From the NCBI RefSeq assembly GCF_025808395.1, contig NZ_CP075524.1:1054001-1118000 (forward strand): a DNA stretch of 64,000 nt, given 5' to 3'. Made by a program: the position numbers and the translations under genes. Positions within the stretch are counted from its first letter, which is position 1. Every line of letters begins with the position of its first letter. Under the pieces are notes generated by a model. That model was not told the origin of the DNA. It saw only the letters and a program-made list of their open reading frames with translations, and did not search any database. Shown here piece by piece: positions 42,062 through 50,225 of this stretch. The stretch comes from Microcella sp. GTDB lineage: Bacteria > Actinomycetota > Actinomycetes > Actinomycetales > Microbacteriaceae.

Positions 42062-42691
42062 GTGACCACCACTGCTGATCGACTTCACCCGCGCGCAGAC
42101 GCACCTCGCCCCATCGCACTCGCGATCACCCTCATCGTCACGGGAGCGGTCGGCTGGTACGGCGCGATGTCGCTCATCGTCGAGCGAGTGCACTCGCTCA
42201 TCGACCCCACCTACGTGCTCAACTGCGACGTCAACCCGCTCGTCTCGTGCGGCAGCATCATGGAGTCGTGGCAGGCATCGCTGCTCGGTTTTCCGAACCC
42301 GCTCTTGGGGGTCGCGGGTCTTGTCGCGCCGATCGCCGTCGGCGTGGGTCTGCTCGCCGGTGCACGGTTCGCCCGGTGGTTCTGGTGGAGCTTCATGGTC
42401 GGCGTCGCGGGCGCCTTCGTCTTCATCATGTGGCTGTTCGACCAGGCCGTCTTTCAGATCGGCATTCTGTGCCCCTGGTGCATGCTCGTCTGGGCCACGG
42501 TGATTCCGATGTTCTGGGTGCTGCTGCTCTGGACGCTCGCGACCGGCGCGCTCGTCGACAACCCTCGCGTCGCGCGGTTCGCGTCGACCGTGCTGCCGTT
42601 CGTATGGGTGCCGATCGTCGCCACCATCGTGGCGATCGTGGTGGCCATCGTCGTGCAGTTTCCGACCCTGATCGGGCTACTGCTGGGCTGA
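42062..42691 (+). CDS. vitamin K epoxide reductase (VKOR) family protein
   Basis: Membrane oxidoreductase of 209 aa with about five helices. It carries the catalytic CPWC (LCPWCML, about 143-146) and an external loop Cys pair (NCDVNPLVSCGSIMES). In Actinobacteria VKOR reoxidises DsbA-like proteins for disulfide formation with menaquinone as acceptor. No fused thioredoxin domain is present. GTG 42062 is chosen because GATAAT is 6 nt upstream; an earlier ATG (42029) would lie before the promoter. Extracellular Cys-rich proteins nearby could be clients. Confidence 0.93.
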   Translation: MTTTADRLHPRADAPRPIALAITLIVTGAVGWYGAMSLIVERVHSLIDPTYVLNCDVNPLVSCGSIMESWQASLLGFPNPLLGVAGLVAPIAVGVGLLAGARFARWFWWSFMVGVAGAFVFIMWLFDQAVFQIGILCPWCMLVWATVIPMFWVLLLWTLATGALVDNPRVARFASTVLPFVWVPIVATIVAIVVAIVVQFPTLIGLLLG

Positions 42692-42711
42692 CCCTGTCGG
42701 GCTCGGCGGCG

Positions 42712-43134
42712 TCAGGCGAACCAGAGCGCCAGCTCGCGAGCGGCAGACTCGGGAGAGTCTGAGCCGTGCACGAGGTTCTGCTGCACCTTCAGGCCCCAGT
42801 CGCGCCCGAGGTCGCCGCGAATGGTGCCCGGCGCCGCCGTCGTCGGGTCGGTCGTGCCCGCCAATGAGCGAAAGCCTTCGATGACGCGGTTGCCGGCGAT
42901 GCGCGCGGCGACGACGGGGCCAGACTCCATGAACTCGATGAGCGGCTCGTAGAAGGGCTTGCCTTCGTGCTCGGCATAGTGGGCGGCAAGCAGGTCGCGG
43001 TCGGGCTGCACGAGCCTGAGGTCGACGAGCTGGTAGCCCTTCGCTTCGATGCGGCGCAGAATCTCGCCGGTGAGGTTGCGGGCGACACCATCGGGCTTCA
43101 CGAGCACGAGGGTCTCTTCAACGGTGGTGGTCAT
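42712..43134 (-). CDS. ndk: nucleoside diphosphate kinase
   Basis: Enzyme of 140 aa that transfers the gamma-phosphate of ATP to other nucleoside diphosphates. The phosphorylated His is in the motif NLVHGSDSPESA (about 119-130), and LVKPDGVARN is at the N-terminus. ATG 43134 overlaps the DUF4233 stop by 4 nt, setting the start. It is the last gene of the T-box-controlled ileS operon. Convergent VKOR ends 20 bp away. Confidence 0.97.
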   Translation of the reverse strand: MTTTVEETLVLVKPDGVARNLTGEILRRIEAKGYQLVDLRLVQPDRDLLAAHYAEHEGKPFYEPLIEFMESGPVVAARIAGNRVIEGFRSLAGTTDPTTAAPGTIRGDLGRDWGLKVQQNLVHGSDSPESAARELALWFA

Positions 43135-43556
43135 GATGTCTCCTGATCGGTGTGGTCGGTGGATGCTGCGCTCGCGCTCGTCGCCGCATCGAGTTGCCGG
43201 CCCTTGACGAGGCCGTAGATCCAGAATCCCACGAAGACGGCCGCGGTCACGGCGGCGAGCACTTCGATGATGCCCGTGAGCAGCAGCACGACCTGCAATG
43301 CCGAGCCGAACCACACTCCCCAGCGGTAGCGTGCAACCCGCACGGCCACGACGAGCAGCACCAGCAACACGGCTCCGCCGATGAAGACCGATGACGACGG
43401 CAGTATGCCGAGCCCGTTGATGGCGAGGGTTCCGAAGACGACGGCGAGCATCTCCATGCCCAGGGTGATGACGAGCAGCGACTCTGTCGCGCTGCGGGTG
43501 CGCCGCGCGCGGCGCGCCGGCTGTTCGGGTGCTGGTGTCGAGGCGGTGTCGGTCAC
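43131..43556 (-). CDS. DUF4233 membrane protein
   Basis: A 141-aa membrane protein with four hydrophobic helices and a polar Ala/Thr-rich C-terminus, of the DUF4233 family found between folC and ndk in Actinobacteria. GTG 43556 gives a 4-nt overlap with the folC stop and is preferred to TTG 43565. No function is known. Confidence 0.87.
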   Translation of the reverse strand: MTDTASTPAPEQPARRARRTRSATESLLVITLGMEMLAVVFGTLAINGLGILPSSSVFIGGAVLLVLLVVAVRVARYRWGVWFGSALQVVLLLTGIIEVLAAVTAAVFVGFWIYGLVKGRQLDAATSASAASTDHTDQETS

Positions 43557-44911
43557 AGCACCCAATTCTGCTCGCGCGCGATGAGCAGCGCCTGACCGGC
43601 CATCGTCACCGAACCGGTGATGAGCACGGCGTCGTTCGGCCCGGCCTCTGCTCGAGCTGCGTCGATCGCCGCGGCCAGACTCGGCTCGACCGACACTCGA
43701 TCGTGGCTCGCCACGGCGGCGACGACATCGGCGAGCTCGTCGCCGTCGATCGAGCGGGCCGTCGCGCTGCTGCTCACGATGAAGCGGTCGACGACCGGAT
43801 CGAGGGCTTCGATGATGCCCCTCGCGTCCTTGTCATCGAGCACGCCGACGATCGCGGTGATCGAGTCAAAGGCGAAAGACGTGAGCAGTGCCCGCGCGAG
43901 CGCTTCGGCGCCGTGCGGGTTGTGCGCCGCATCGATGAGCACGCTCGGCTCGGTACCGATGAGCTGCAGCCGCCCCGGGCTCGTCACCGAGCCGAGCCCT
44001 TCGGCGAGCACGTCGTCGGCGAGCGGCTGCGTGCCGTCGCCGAGAAACGATTCGACGGCGGCGATCGCCACGGCGGCGTTCTGAGCCTGATGCACTCCGA
44101 ACAGCGGCAAGAACACTTCGCGATACTCGCCCGCCCTGCCCCGCACGTCGATGAGCTGCCCGCCCACCGCGAGCCGGGCATCGACGAGAGCGAAGCCGAT
44201 GCCTTCGCAGACTACCGCGGCTTCGTTGTGCTCGGCGGCCGCGGTGAGCTCTTGCATCGCCTCGGGCTGCTGGATGGCCGTGACGACCGTCGCGGCCGGT
44301 TTGATGATGCCGGCCTTCGTGCGAGCGATCTCACCGACCGTGCTGCCGAGAAAGCGTTCGTGATCGAGCGCGATGGGCGTGAGCACGGCGACGTCGCCGT
44401 CGGCGATGTTCGTCGAATCCCACTCGCCACCCATGCCCACCTCGAGCACGGCGACATCGACGGGAGCGTCGGCGAAGGCGGCGAACGAGAGCGCGGTGAG
44501 CGCCTCGAAGTTGCTCAAGGGCGCTTCGCCGTTCGCGGTCAACTCGGCATCGACCATGAGCAGGTATGGTGCGATGTCTGCCCAGGTGTCGGCGAGCATC
44601 CGGTCGCTGATGGGTTCGCCGTCGATCACGATGCGCTCGTTGAGGCGAGTGAGGTGCGGGCTCGTGAGCAGGCCGGTGCGCAGACCGTATGCGCGCAGGA
44701 TGCTCTCGATCATGCGTGCCGTCGATGTCTTGCCGTTGGTGCCGGTGATGTGCACGATCGCGAAGCTGCGGTGCGGGTCGCCGAGCAGTTCAGCGGCGCG
44801 ACGCGTCGCTTCGAGGCGCGGCTGAGGGTTCGCCTCGCCGATGCGGGCGAGCAGCTCGGCGTGCACTGCCTCGGCGGCGGCGCGGTCGTCGGCCGAACGG
44901 TCGGGGGTCAT
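43553..44911 (-). CDS. folC: folylpolyglutamate synthase / dihydrofolate synthase
   Basis: Mur-ligase-like enzyme of 452 aa that adds glutamate to dihydropteroate or folates. The P-loop is HITGTNGKTSTA (about 53-64), followed by VGMGGEWDSTN, LDHERFLGSTVGEIARTKAGI and DAAHNPHGAEAL. The ATG overlaps the ileS stop (ATGA), so it is coupled to ileS. Usual gene order in Actinobacteria is valS/ileS-folC-DUF4233-ndk, as here. Confidence 0.96.
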   Translation of the reverse strand: MTPDRSADDRAAAEAVHAELLARIGEANPQPRLEATRRAAELLGDPHRSFAIVHITGTNGKTSTARMIESILRAYGLRTGLLTSPHLTRLNERIVIDGEPISDRMLADTWADIAPYLLMVDAELTANGEAPLSNFEALTALSFAAFADAPVDVAVLEVGMGGEWDSTNIADGDVAVLTPIALDHERFLGSTVGEIARTKAGIIKPAATVVTAIQQPEAMQELTAAAEHNEAAVVCEGIGFALVDARLAVGGQLIDVRGRAGEYREVFLPLFGVHQAQNAAVAIAAVESFLGDGTQPLADDVLAEGLGSVTSPGRLQLIGTEPSVLIDAAHNPHGAEALARALLTSFAFDSITAIVGVLDDKDARGIIEALDPVVDRFIVSSSATARSIDGDELADVVAAVASHDRVSVEPSLAAAIDAARAEAGPNDAVLITGSVTMAGQALLIAREQNWVL

Positions 44912-47900
44912 GCGCGCACCACCGACACTGTCACGGTTGCCGCATCGCCGACGGCGACCGCCGCACCCTCGCCACCCTCGACGACGTCGAGGCTCGTGGC
45001 GAGCGTCTCGGCGCTGATGAGCGGTGCGTGGGCCTCGATCGCGTCGCGCGTGCTGGCGTCTGCCGAGCCGAGCCGCAGCGCGATGCGATCGCTCACGTCG
45101 AGGCCTGCGTCTTTGCGCGCCTGCTGCACGGCGCGGATGACGTCGCGTGCGAGCCCTTCGGCCGCGAGTTCGGGGGTGACGCGGGTGTCGAGCAGCACGA
45201 ATCCTCCTCCAGCCAAGAACACGACAGCCGCGGCGGGGTCGTCGAGCTCGAGCTCGAGGGTGTACTCCCCCGGCTCGAGGGCGAGCCCGCCGACGACGAC
45301 GCTGTCGCCGTCGACCGACCAGTCGCCGGCCTTCGCGGCGGCGATCGCCTGCTGCACACTCTTGCCGATGCGCGGCCCGGCCGCGCGAGCGTTGACGGCG
45401 AGCCGCCGGGTGATGCCGTACTCGGCGACGAGCGACTCGTCGAACTCGACGAGCTCGACCGACTTGACGTTGAGCTCATCGCGCACGATGTCGCTGAAGT
45501 CGGCGAGCGCCGAGATTGCCGGGGCGACGACCGTGAGCGACTGCAGCGGCAGGCGCACGCGCAGCCCTTGCGCCTTGCGCAGTGCCAGACCTGCGCTCGC
45601 GATCGCCCGCACCGTGTCCATCGAGGCGACGAGAGCGTCGTCTGCCCCGAACTGTTCTGCTGCCGGCCAGTCGGCGAGGTGCACGCTCTCGCCCCCGGTG
45701 AGACCGCGCCAGACCTCTTCGGCGACGAGAGGCGCCAGGGGTGCCGACAGCCTGGCGAGGGTCTCGAGCACGGTGAAGAGGGTGTCGTGAGCATCCCGAT
45801 CATCGCCCGCCCAGAATCGATCGCGCGACCGGCGCACGTACCAGTTGGTGAGCACGTCGGCGAAGTCGCGCAGCGCCGCTGCGGCGAGCGGCGCGTCGAG
45901 CGAGTCGAGCTGGCTCGTCACCTCGACGACGAGGTCGCGGGTCTTGGCGAGCAGGTAGCGGTCGAGCACATGGGGTGAATCGGTGCGCCAGGTGGCCTCA
46001 CCGAGAGTGCCGGCGTTGGCGTAGAGCGTGAAGAAGTAGTAGGTGCTCCACAACGGCAGCACGAATTCGCGCACACCCGCGCGAATGCCCTCTTCGGTGA
46101 CCACGAGGTTGCCGCCGCGAATGACTGAGCTCGACATCAAGAACCAGCGCATGGCGTCGGCGCCGTCGCGCTCGAACACCTCGCCCACGTCTGGGTAGTT
46201 GCGCAGGCTCTTCGACATCTTCTGCCCGTCATTGCCGAGCACAATGCCGTGGCTGATGACGCTGCTGAACGCCGGGCGGTCGAACAGCGCCGTCGCGAGC
46301 ACGTGCATCGTGTAGAACCAGCCCCGCGTCTGCCCGATGTACTCGACGATGAAGTCGGCGGGGTTGTGCGAGTCGAACCAGTCGGCGTTCTCGAACGGGT
46401 AGTGCACTTGGGCGAACGGCATCGAGCCCGAGTCGAACCAGACGTCGAAGACATCGTCGATGCGCCGCATCGTCGACCGCCCGGTCGGGTCGTCGGGGTT
46501 CGGGCGAGTCAACTCGTCGATGAACGGGCGGTGCAGGTCGACCTCGCCATCGGCGTTGCGCGGCAGGGTGCCGAAGTCGGCTTCGAGCTCGGCGAGCGAG
46601 CCGTAGACGTCGACGCGCGGGTAGGTCGGGTCGTCGCTCTTCCACACCGGAATCGGGCTGCCCCAGTAGCGGTTGCGGCTGATCGACCAGTCGCGAGCGC
46701 CCTCGAGCCACTTGCCGAACTGGCCGTGCTTGACGTTGTCGGGCACCCAGGTGATCTGCTCGTTGAGCTCGAGCGCACGATCGCGCAGCTCGGTGACGCG
46801 CACGAACCAGCTCGAGACGGCCTTGTAGATGAGCGGGTTGCGGCAGCGCCAGCAGTGCGGGTAGCTGTGCTCGTAGCTGCGCTGCTGAAACAGACGGCCC
46901 CGCTCGCGCAGCATCGCCGTGAGCGGCTTGTTCGCGTCGAAGACCTGTTGGCCGGCGACGTCGGACACCTGGGGCAGAAACCGGCCGCCGTCGTCGACCG
47001 AGATGATCGTGGGAATACCGGCCGCCGCGCACGTCAGCTGGTCGTCTTCGCCGTAGGCGGGCGCCTGGTGCACGATGCCCGTGCCCTCGCCGGTGGCGAC
47101 ATAGTCGGCGACGAGAATCTGCCAGGCGTTCTCGGTGCCCCACGTCTCGACGTCGGCGTAGTAGTCGAACACGCGGTCGTACTGCACACCGCCGAGCTCG
47201 CTGCCGACGAGCGTGCGGGTGACAGCGGCGCGCGCCTCGTCGGCGTCGGCATAGCCGAGCTCTTTCGCATAGGCCGCAATCGTGTCGGCCGCGAGCAAGA
47301 AAGTGCGAGCATCCTGAGCCTCACCGCCGCGGGGCACGACCGCGTAGACCACCTCGGGGCCGACGGCGAGCGCCAGGTTCGTCGGTAGAGTCCACGGGGT
47401 CGTCGTCCACGCGAGGGCCTCGACACCCGTGAGGCCGAGCGCTTCAGCCTTCTCGCCGACGAGGGGAAAGGTCACCGTGACCGACTGGTCTTGCCGCAAC
47501 TGGTAGACGTCGTCATCCATGCGCAGCTCGTGGTTCGACAGCGGCGTCTCGTCGCGCCAGCAATACGGCAGCACGCGGTAGCCCTCGTAGGCGAGCCCGC
47601 GATCGTGCAGGGTCTTGAAGGCCCACAGCACGCTCTCCATGAACGTGATGTCGAGCGTCTTGTAGTCGTTCTCGAAGTCGACCCAGCGCGCCTGGCGGGT
47701 CACGTAGCTCTGCCACTCGTCGGTGTAGCGCAGCACGCTCTCGCGGGCCTTCGCGTTGAACGCCTCGACGCCCATCTCTTCGATCTGCGCCTTCTCGGTG
47801 ATGCCGAGCTGCTTCATCGCCTCGAGCTCGGCGGGCAGACCGTGGGTATCCCACCCGAACCGGCGGTGCACCTGCTTGCCGCGCATGGTCTGAAAGCGCG

Positions 47901-48126
47901 GAAAGACGTCTTTCGCATACCCGGTGAGCAGGTGGCCGTAGTGCGGCAGACCGTTGGCGAACGGCGGGCCGTCGTAGAACACCCACTCGTCGCACCCCTC
48001 GCGCTGCGCGATCGACCGCCGAAACGTGTCGTGCTCGGCCCAGTAGGCGAGCACCTCGTGCTCGAGCGCCGGAAGGTTCGGCGATGCGACAACACCGCTC
48101 TCGTCGCGGTGGCGGGGGTAGACCAT
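44908..48126 (-). CDS. ileS: isoleucyl-tRNA synthetase
   Basis: Class Ia synthetase (1072 aa) that charges tRNA-Ile and edits valine. The HIGH-type motif is PHYGHLLTGY (about 60-69), the KMSKS loop is GQKMSKSLRN (about 633), and the editing CP1 domain lies between. The size and absence of a C-terminal zinc finger fit the eukaryote-like type II IleRS found in Actinobacteria. The start is at ATG 48126 behind GGAGGAACC, which is part of the T-box leader, so initiation is likely controlled by tRNA-Ile charging. Confidence 0.97.
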   Translation of the reverse strand: MVYPRHRDESGVVASPNLPALEHEVLAYWAEHDTFRRSIAQREGCDEWVFYDGPPFANGLPHYGHLLTGYAKDVFPRFQTMRGKQVHRRFGWDTHGLPAELEAMKQLGITEKAQIEEMGVEAFNAKARESVLRYTDEWQSYVTRQARWVDFENDYKTLDITFMESVLWAFKTLHDRGLAYEGYRVLPYCWRDETPLSNHELRMDDDVYQLRQDQSVTVTFPLVGEKAEALGLTGVEALAWTTTPWTLPTNLALAVGPEVVYAVVPRGGEAQDARTFLLAADTIAAYAKELGYADADEARAAVTRTLVGSELGGVQYDRVFDYYADVETWGTENAWQILVADYVATGEGTGIVHQAPAYGEDDQLTCAAAGIPTIISVDDGGRFLPQVSDVAGQQVFDANKPLTAMLRERGRLFQQRSYEHSYPHCWRCRNPLIYKAVSSWFVRVTELRDRALELNEQITWVPDNVKHGQFGKWLEGARDWSISRNRYWGSPIPVWKSDDPTYPRVDVYGSLAELEADFGTLPRNADGEVDLHRPFIDELTRPNPDDPTGRSTMRRIDDVFDVWFDSGSMPFAQVHYPFENADWFDSHNPADFIVEYIGQTRGWFYTMHVLATALFDRPAFSSVISHGIVLGNDGQKMSKSLRNYPDVGEVFERDGADAMRWFLMSSSVIRGGNLVVTEEGIRAGVREFVLPLWSTYYFFTLYANAGTLGEATWRTDSPHVLDRYLLAKTRDLVVEVTSQLDSLDAPLAAAALRDFADVLTNWYVRRSRDRFWAGDDRDAHDTLFTVLETLARLSAPLAPLVAEEVWRGLTGGESVHLADWPAAEQFGADDALVASMDTVRAIASAGLALRKAQGLRVRLPLQSLTVVAPAISALADFSDIVRDELNVKSVELVEFDESLVAEYGITRRLAVNARAAGPRIGKSVQQAIAAAKAGDWSVDGDSVVVGGLALEPGEYTLELELDDPAAAVVFLAGGGFVLLDTRVTPELAAEGLARDVIRAVQQARKDAGLDVSDRIALRLGSADASTRDAIEAHAPLISAETLATSLDVVEGGEGAAVAVGDAATVTVSVVRA

Positions 48127-48333
48127 GGTTCCTCCGGTCAGTGGATGCTGCGATCACTTCCCGCGAGGACGCCAGGCTCGTGAGCCTGCCGCGGTACCAC
48201 CCCGCTTGCGAGCATCTGGGATGCTCGCCTCTCTCCTGCGGCGATGACGGGCCTGCCCCGCTCGGGTCTAGCAGCTCGCACGAGTCGAGCGTTCTTCCGA
48301 GAACTCCCCGGTGATAGCCGGATCAACGCTGTT
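48127..48333 (-). promoter_or_regulatory. ileS T-box riboswitch (translational, ultrashort stem I type)
   Basis: A leader of about 207 nt after a TACACT -10 (48345-48340). The stem I loop holds Ile specifier ATC (complement of 48313-48315) in the context CCGGCTATCACCGGGGAG. A 9-bp hairpin (48208-48228) precedes the conserved T-box GGGGTGGTACCGCGG (48203-48189), which pairs with the uncharged tRNA 3' end. The end of the leader includes the ileS Shine-Dalgarno GGAGG. Free tRNA-Ile is expected to expose that site. Confidence 0.92.
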
Positions 48334-48395
48334 GACTCGAGTGTACGCGATCGCGGTATGCGCGATGCGAACACCCGATCTGTCTACTGCGGGGG

Positions 48396-48424
48396 TGTCA
48401 CGTACATGTCACGCGCATGTCACG
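48396..48424 (+). promoter_or_regulatory. three TGTCACG heptamers at 11-bp spacing (SARP-type operator)
   Basis: Exact copies of TGTCACG start at 48396, 48407 and 48418. A CACACT -10 candidate begins 10 bp after the last copy (48435-48440). Direct heptamers at 11-bp pitch just before the -10 are the known layout for SARP activators; a SARP gene lies one gene downstream. Confidence 0.7.
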
Positions 48425-48487
48425 CACGACGGCGCACACTGCGAATGCGCGGTGGGGACTGCGCCATCTTGTGTTCGGGGGGACCAA

Positions 48488-49426
48488 TTGACCATCACGC
48501 ACCGCACCACTCGACCGACCGCCTCACGGCTCGTCGCGCTCTTCGGCGCCATCATGCTCGCCGCGGCGCTGCTCACGGTCGGCGGGCACAGTGCACCGGC
48601 TGCGGCGGCTCCGATGCAGCAGTGCAACGGCGTGGGTGGTGGCGGCGGCGAGGGCTACGACTGCACCGTCACGATCACGAACCAGTACGACGTCGCGACG
48701 GGCCTCGGCAGCTCGACGATGCGCACGGTCGTCTGCAACGGCGGCGCGAACACCGACACCGAGCTCATGGTCTGCGTCGACTCGGGAATTCTCTCGTATC
48801 CGCACCTCACCGAGACCGTCAATCAGTGCAACGGCACTGTCGGCGGCGGCGGTGCCTCGCTCTACTGCTCGGTGTCGATGACCAACACCATCGTGGGTGA
48901 TGCGACGACGTCGATCGCGACCGTCAATCAGTGCATCGGCTCGCTCGGCGGCGGCGGCGTCGTGCCCGGCAGCTACTGCGACCCGATTCAGTCGACGACG
49001 GGCGCAACGATCAACCAGTGCAACGGCAGCGTGACCGGCACGGGCAACTTCATGGTCTGCACCGTCGAGTCGAACTCAACGGCGAACTCGGCCTTCGACG
49101 TCTCGATCACGCAGTGCGACGGCTCGGCCGACGGCAACGGCAGCGTGCTCGTGTGCGACGTGAGCATCACGACGATCATCGTCCCTGCGGGCGGCGATGA
49201 CGGTGGAGACGACGGCGGCGACAACGGCGGTGGTGACGACGGCGGTGACGACGGCGGCTCGGGGATTCTCGGCGGCGACGGCAGCGACAGCGGTCTCTCG
49301 CAGTTCTCGGGCAACCTCGCCGCGACCGGGCCGGCCGGTTTCGGCTCGTTCGCCGCAGTCAGCACACTGCTGCTCGTGATGGGCAGCGCGTTGCCGCTCG
49401 CGAGGCGCCGGGCAGCACTGCGGTAG
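48488..49426 (+). CDS. secreted Cys-repeat protein with LAATG sortase signal
   Basis: A 312-aa surface protein. The signal peptide covers about 1-41 (ending APAAAA). Six repeats of about 30 residues follow, each with two Cys in the pattern QCNG...C.V; 12 Cys are evenly paired and could form disulfides. A Gly/Asp-rich linker (about 236-262) leads to LAATG (277-281), a hydrophobic stretch and RRR, a class E sortase sorting signal. TTG 48488 is chosen for the GGGGGG site about 6 nt upstream; an upstream open frame would cross the promoter. No enzymatic motif is seen. A SARP gene follows 34 bp downstream. Confidence 0.8.
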   Translation: MTITHRTTRPTASRLVALFGAIMLAAALLTVGGHSAPAAAAPMQQCNGVGGGGGEGYDCTVTITNQYDVATGLGSSTMRTVVCNGGANTDTELMVCVDSGILSYPHLTETVNQCNGTVGGGGASLYCSVSMTNTIVGDATTSIATVNQCIGSLGGGGVVPGSYCDPIQSTTGATINQCNGSVTGTGNFMVCTVESNSTANSAFDVSITQCDGSADGNGSVLVCDVSITTIIVPAGGDDGGDDGGDNGGGDDGGDDGGSGILGGDGSDSGLSQFSGNLAATGPAGFGSFAAVSTLLLVMGSALPLARRRAALR

Positions 49427-49460
49427 CACCGGCGTACACTGCGACGACGAGAGGTCGTCT

Positions 49461-50183
49461 ATGACTGCAACGCACTTGAGCCTGCTCGGCTCGTTCGAAG
49501 TCGCAGTCTCAGGAGCGCCCGCCGCCACCTCGACCGCGGGAACGCAGCGACTCGTCGTGCTCTTGGCCCTGCGAGACCGCGTCGTGTCGCGCGCAGCCGT
49601 CGCGGGAGCGCTGTGGCCCGACACGACGAGCGAGTTGGCCGCACTGCGGTTGCGCACGGCCCTCAGCCGGCTCGACAGCTCGGCGCAGTCCGTCGTCGAG
49701 ATGACACCGGGAGGCTTGCGCATCGACGCGGCGTGCGCCGTCGACTACCGGCTCGCACGACAGCAAGCGTTCGACATGCTCGAGACCGAGCATCCGTCGC
49801 CGAGACAGAGCGCGGCGCAGACTCGAGAGTCGATCGCGCTGCTGTGCCTCGAGCTGCTGCCAGACAGCTACGACGACTGGGTGCTCGATGAGGCCGAAGA
49901 CTGGCGGTTGCTGCGTGCGATCGCGCTCGAAGCGCTCGCGGCGACACTGTCGGCCGACCACCGCCCGCACCTCGCTATGGGAGCCGCGCAGGCTGCCGTG
50001 CGCAACGAGCCTTTGCGAGAGACGGCGCAAGCGGCGCTCATCAGGCTGCACCTCGTCGCGGGCAATCAGCACGAAGCCTTGCGCGTGTACGAGCGATTCG
50101 CCGTCGTGCTCGCCGATTCGCTGCAGCTGAGCCCGAGCCCCATGCTGCGCGATCTCGTGAGCACCCTCGTGCCGGTGTCGTGA
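49461..50183 (+). CDS. small SARP/AfsR-type transcriptional activator
   Basis: A 240-aa regulator with an N-terminal OmpR-like winged helix (about 5-92, with LRDRVVSRAAVAGALWPDTTSELAALRLRTALSRL) and a C-terminal BTAD domain (about 95-238, with LIRLHLVAGNQHEALRVYERF). It lacks an ATPase and TPR region, like pathway-specific SARPs. A GAGAGG site precedes the ATG, with TACACT about 27 bp upstream. SARPs bind heptamer direct repeats, and a matching array lies before the upstream gene. No biosynthetic cluster is nearby, which is unusual for a SARP. Confidence 0.88.
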   Translation: MTATHLSLLGSFEVAVSGAPAATSTAGTQRLVVLLALRDRVVSRAAVAGALWPDTTSELAALRLRTALSRLDSSAQSVVEMTPGGLRIDAACAVDYRLARQQAFDMLETEHPSPRQSAAQTRESIALLCLELLPDSYDDWVLDEAEDWRLLRAIALEALAATLSADHRPHLAMGAAQAAVRNEPLRETAQAALIRLHLVAGNQHEALRVYERFAVVLADSLQLSPSPMLRDLVSTLVPVS

Positions 50184-50225
50184 CCGATCGGGAATGCACG
50201 AAGGGCCCAGTACGCTGACGTTCTT

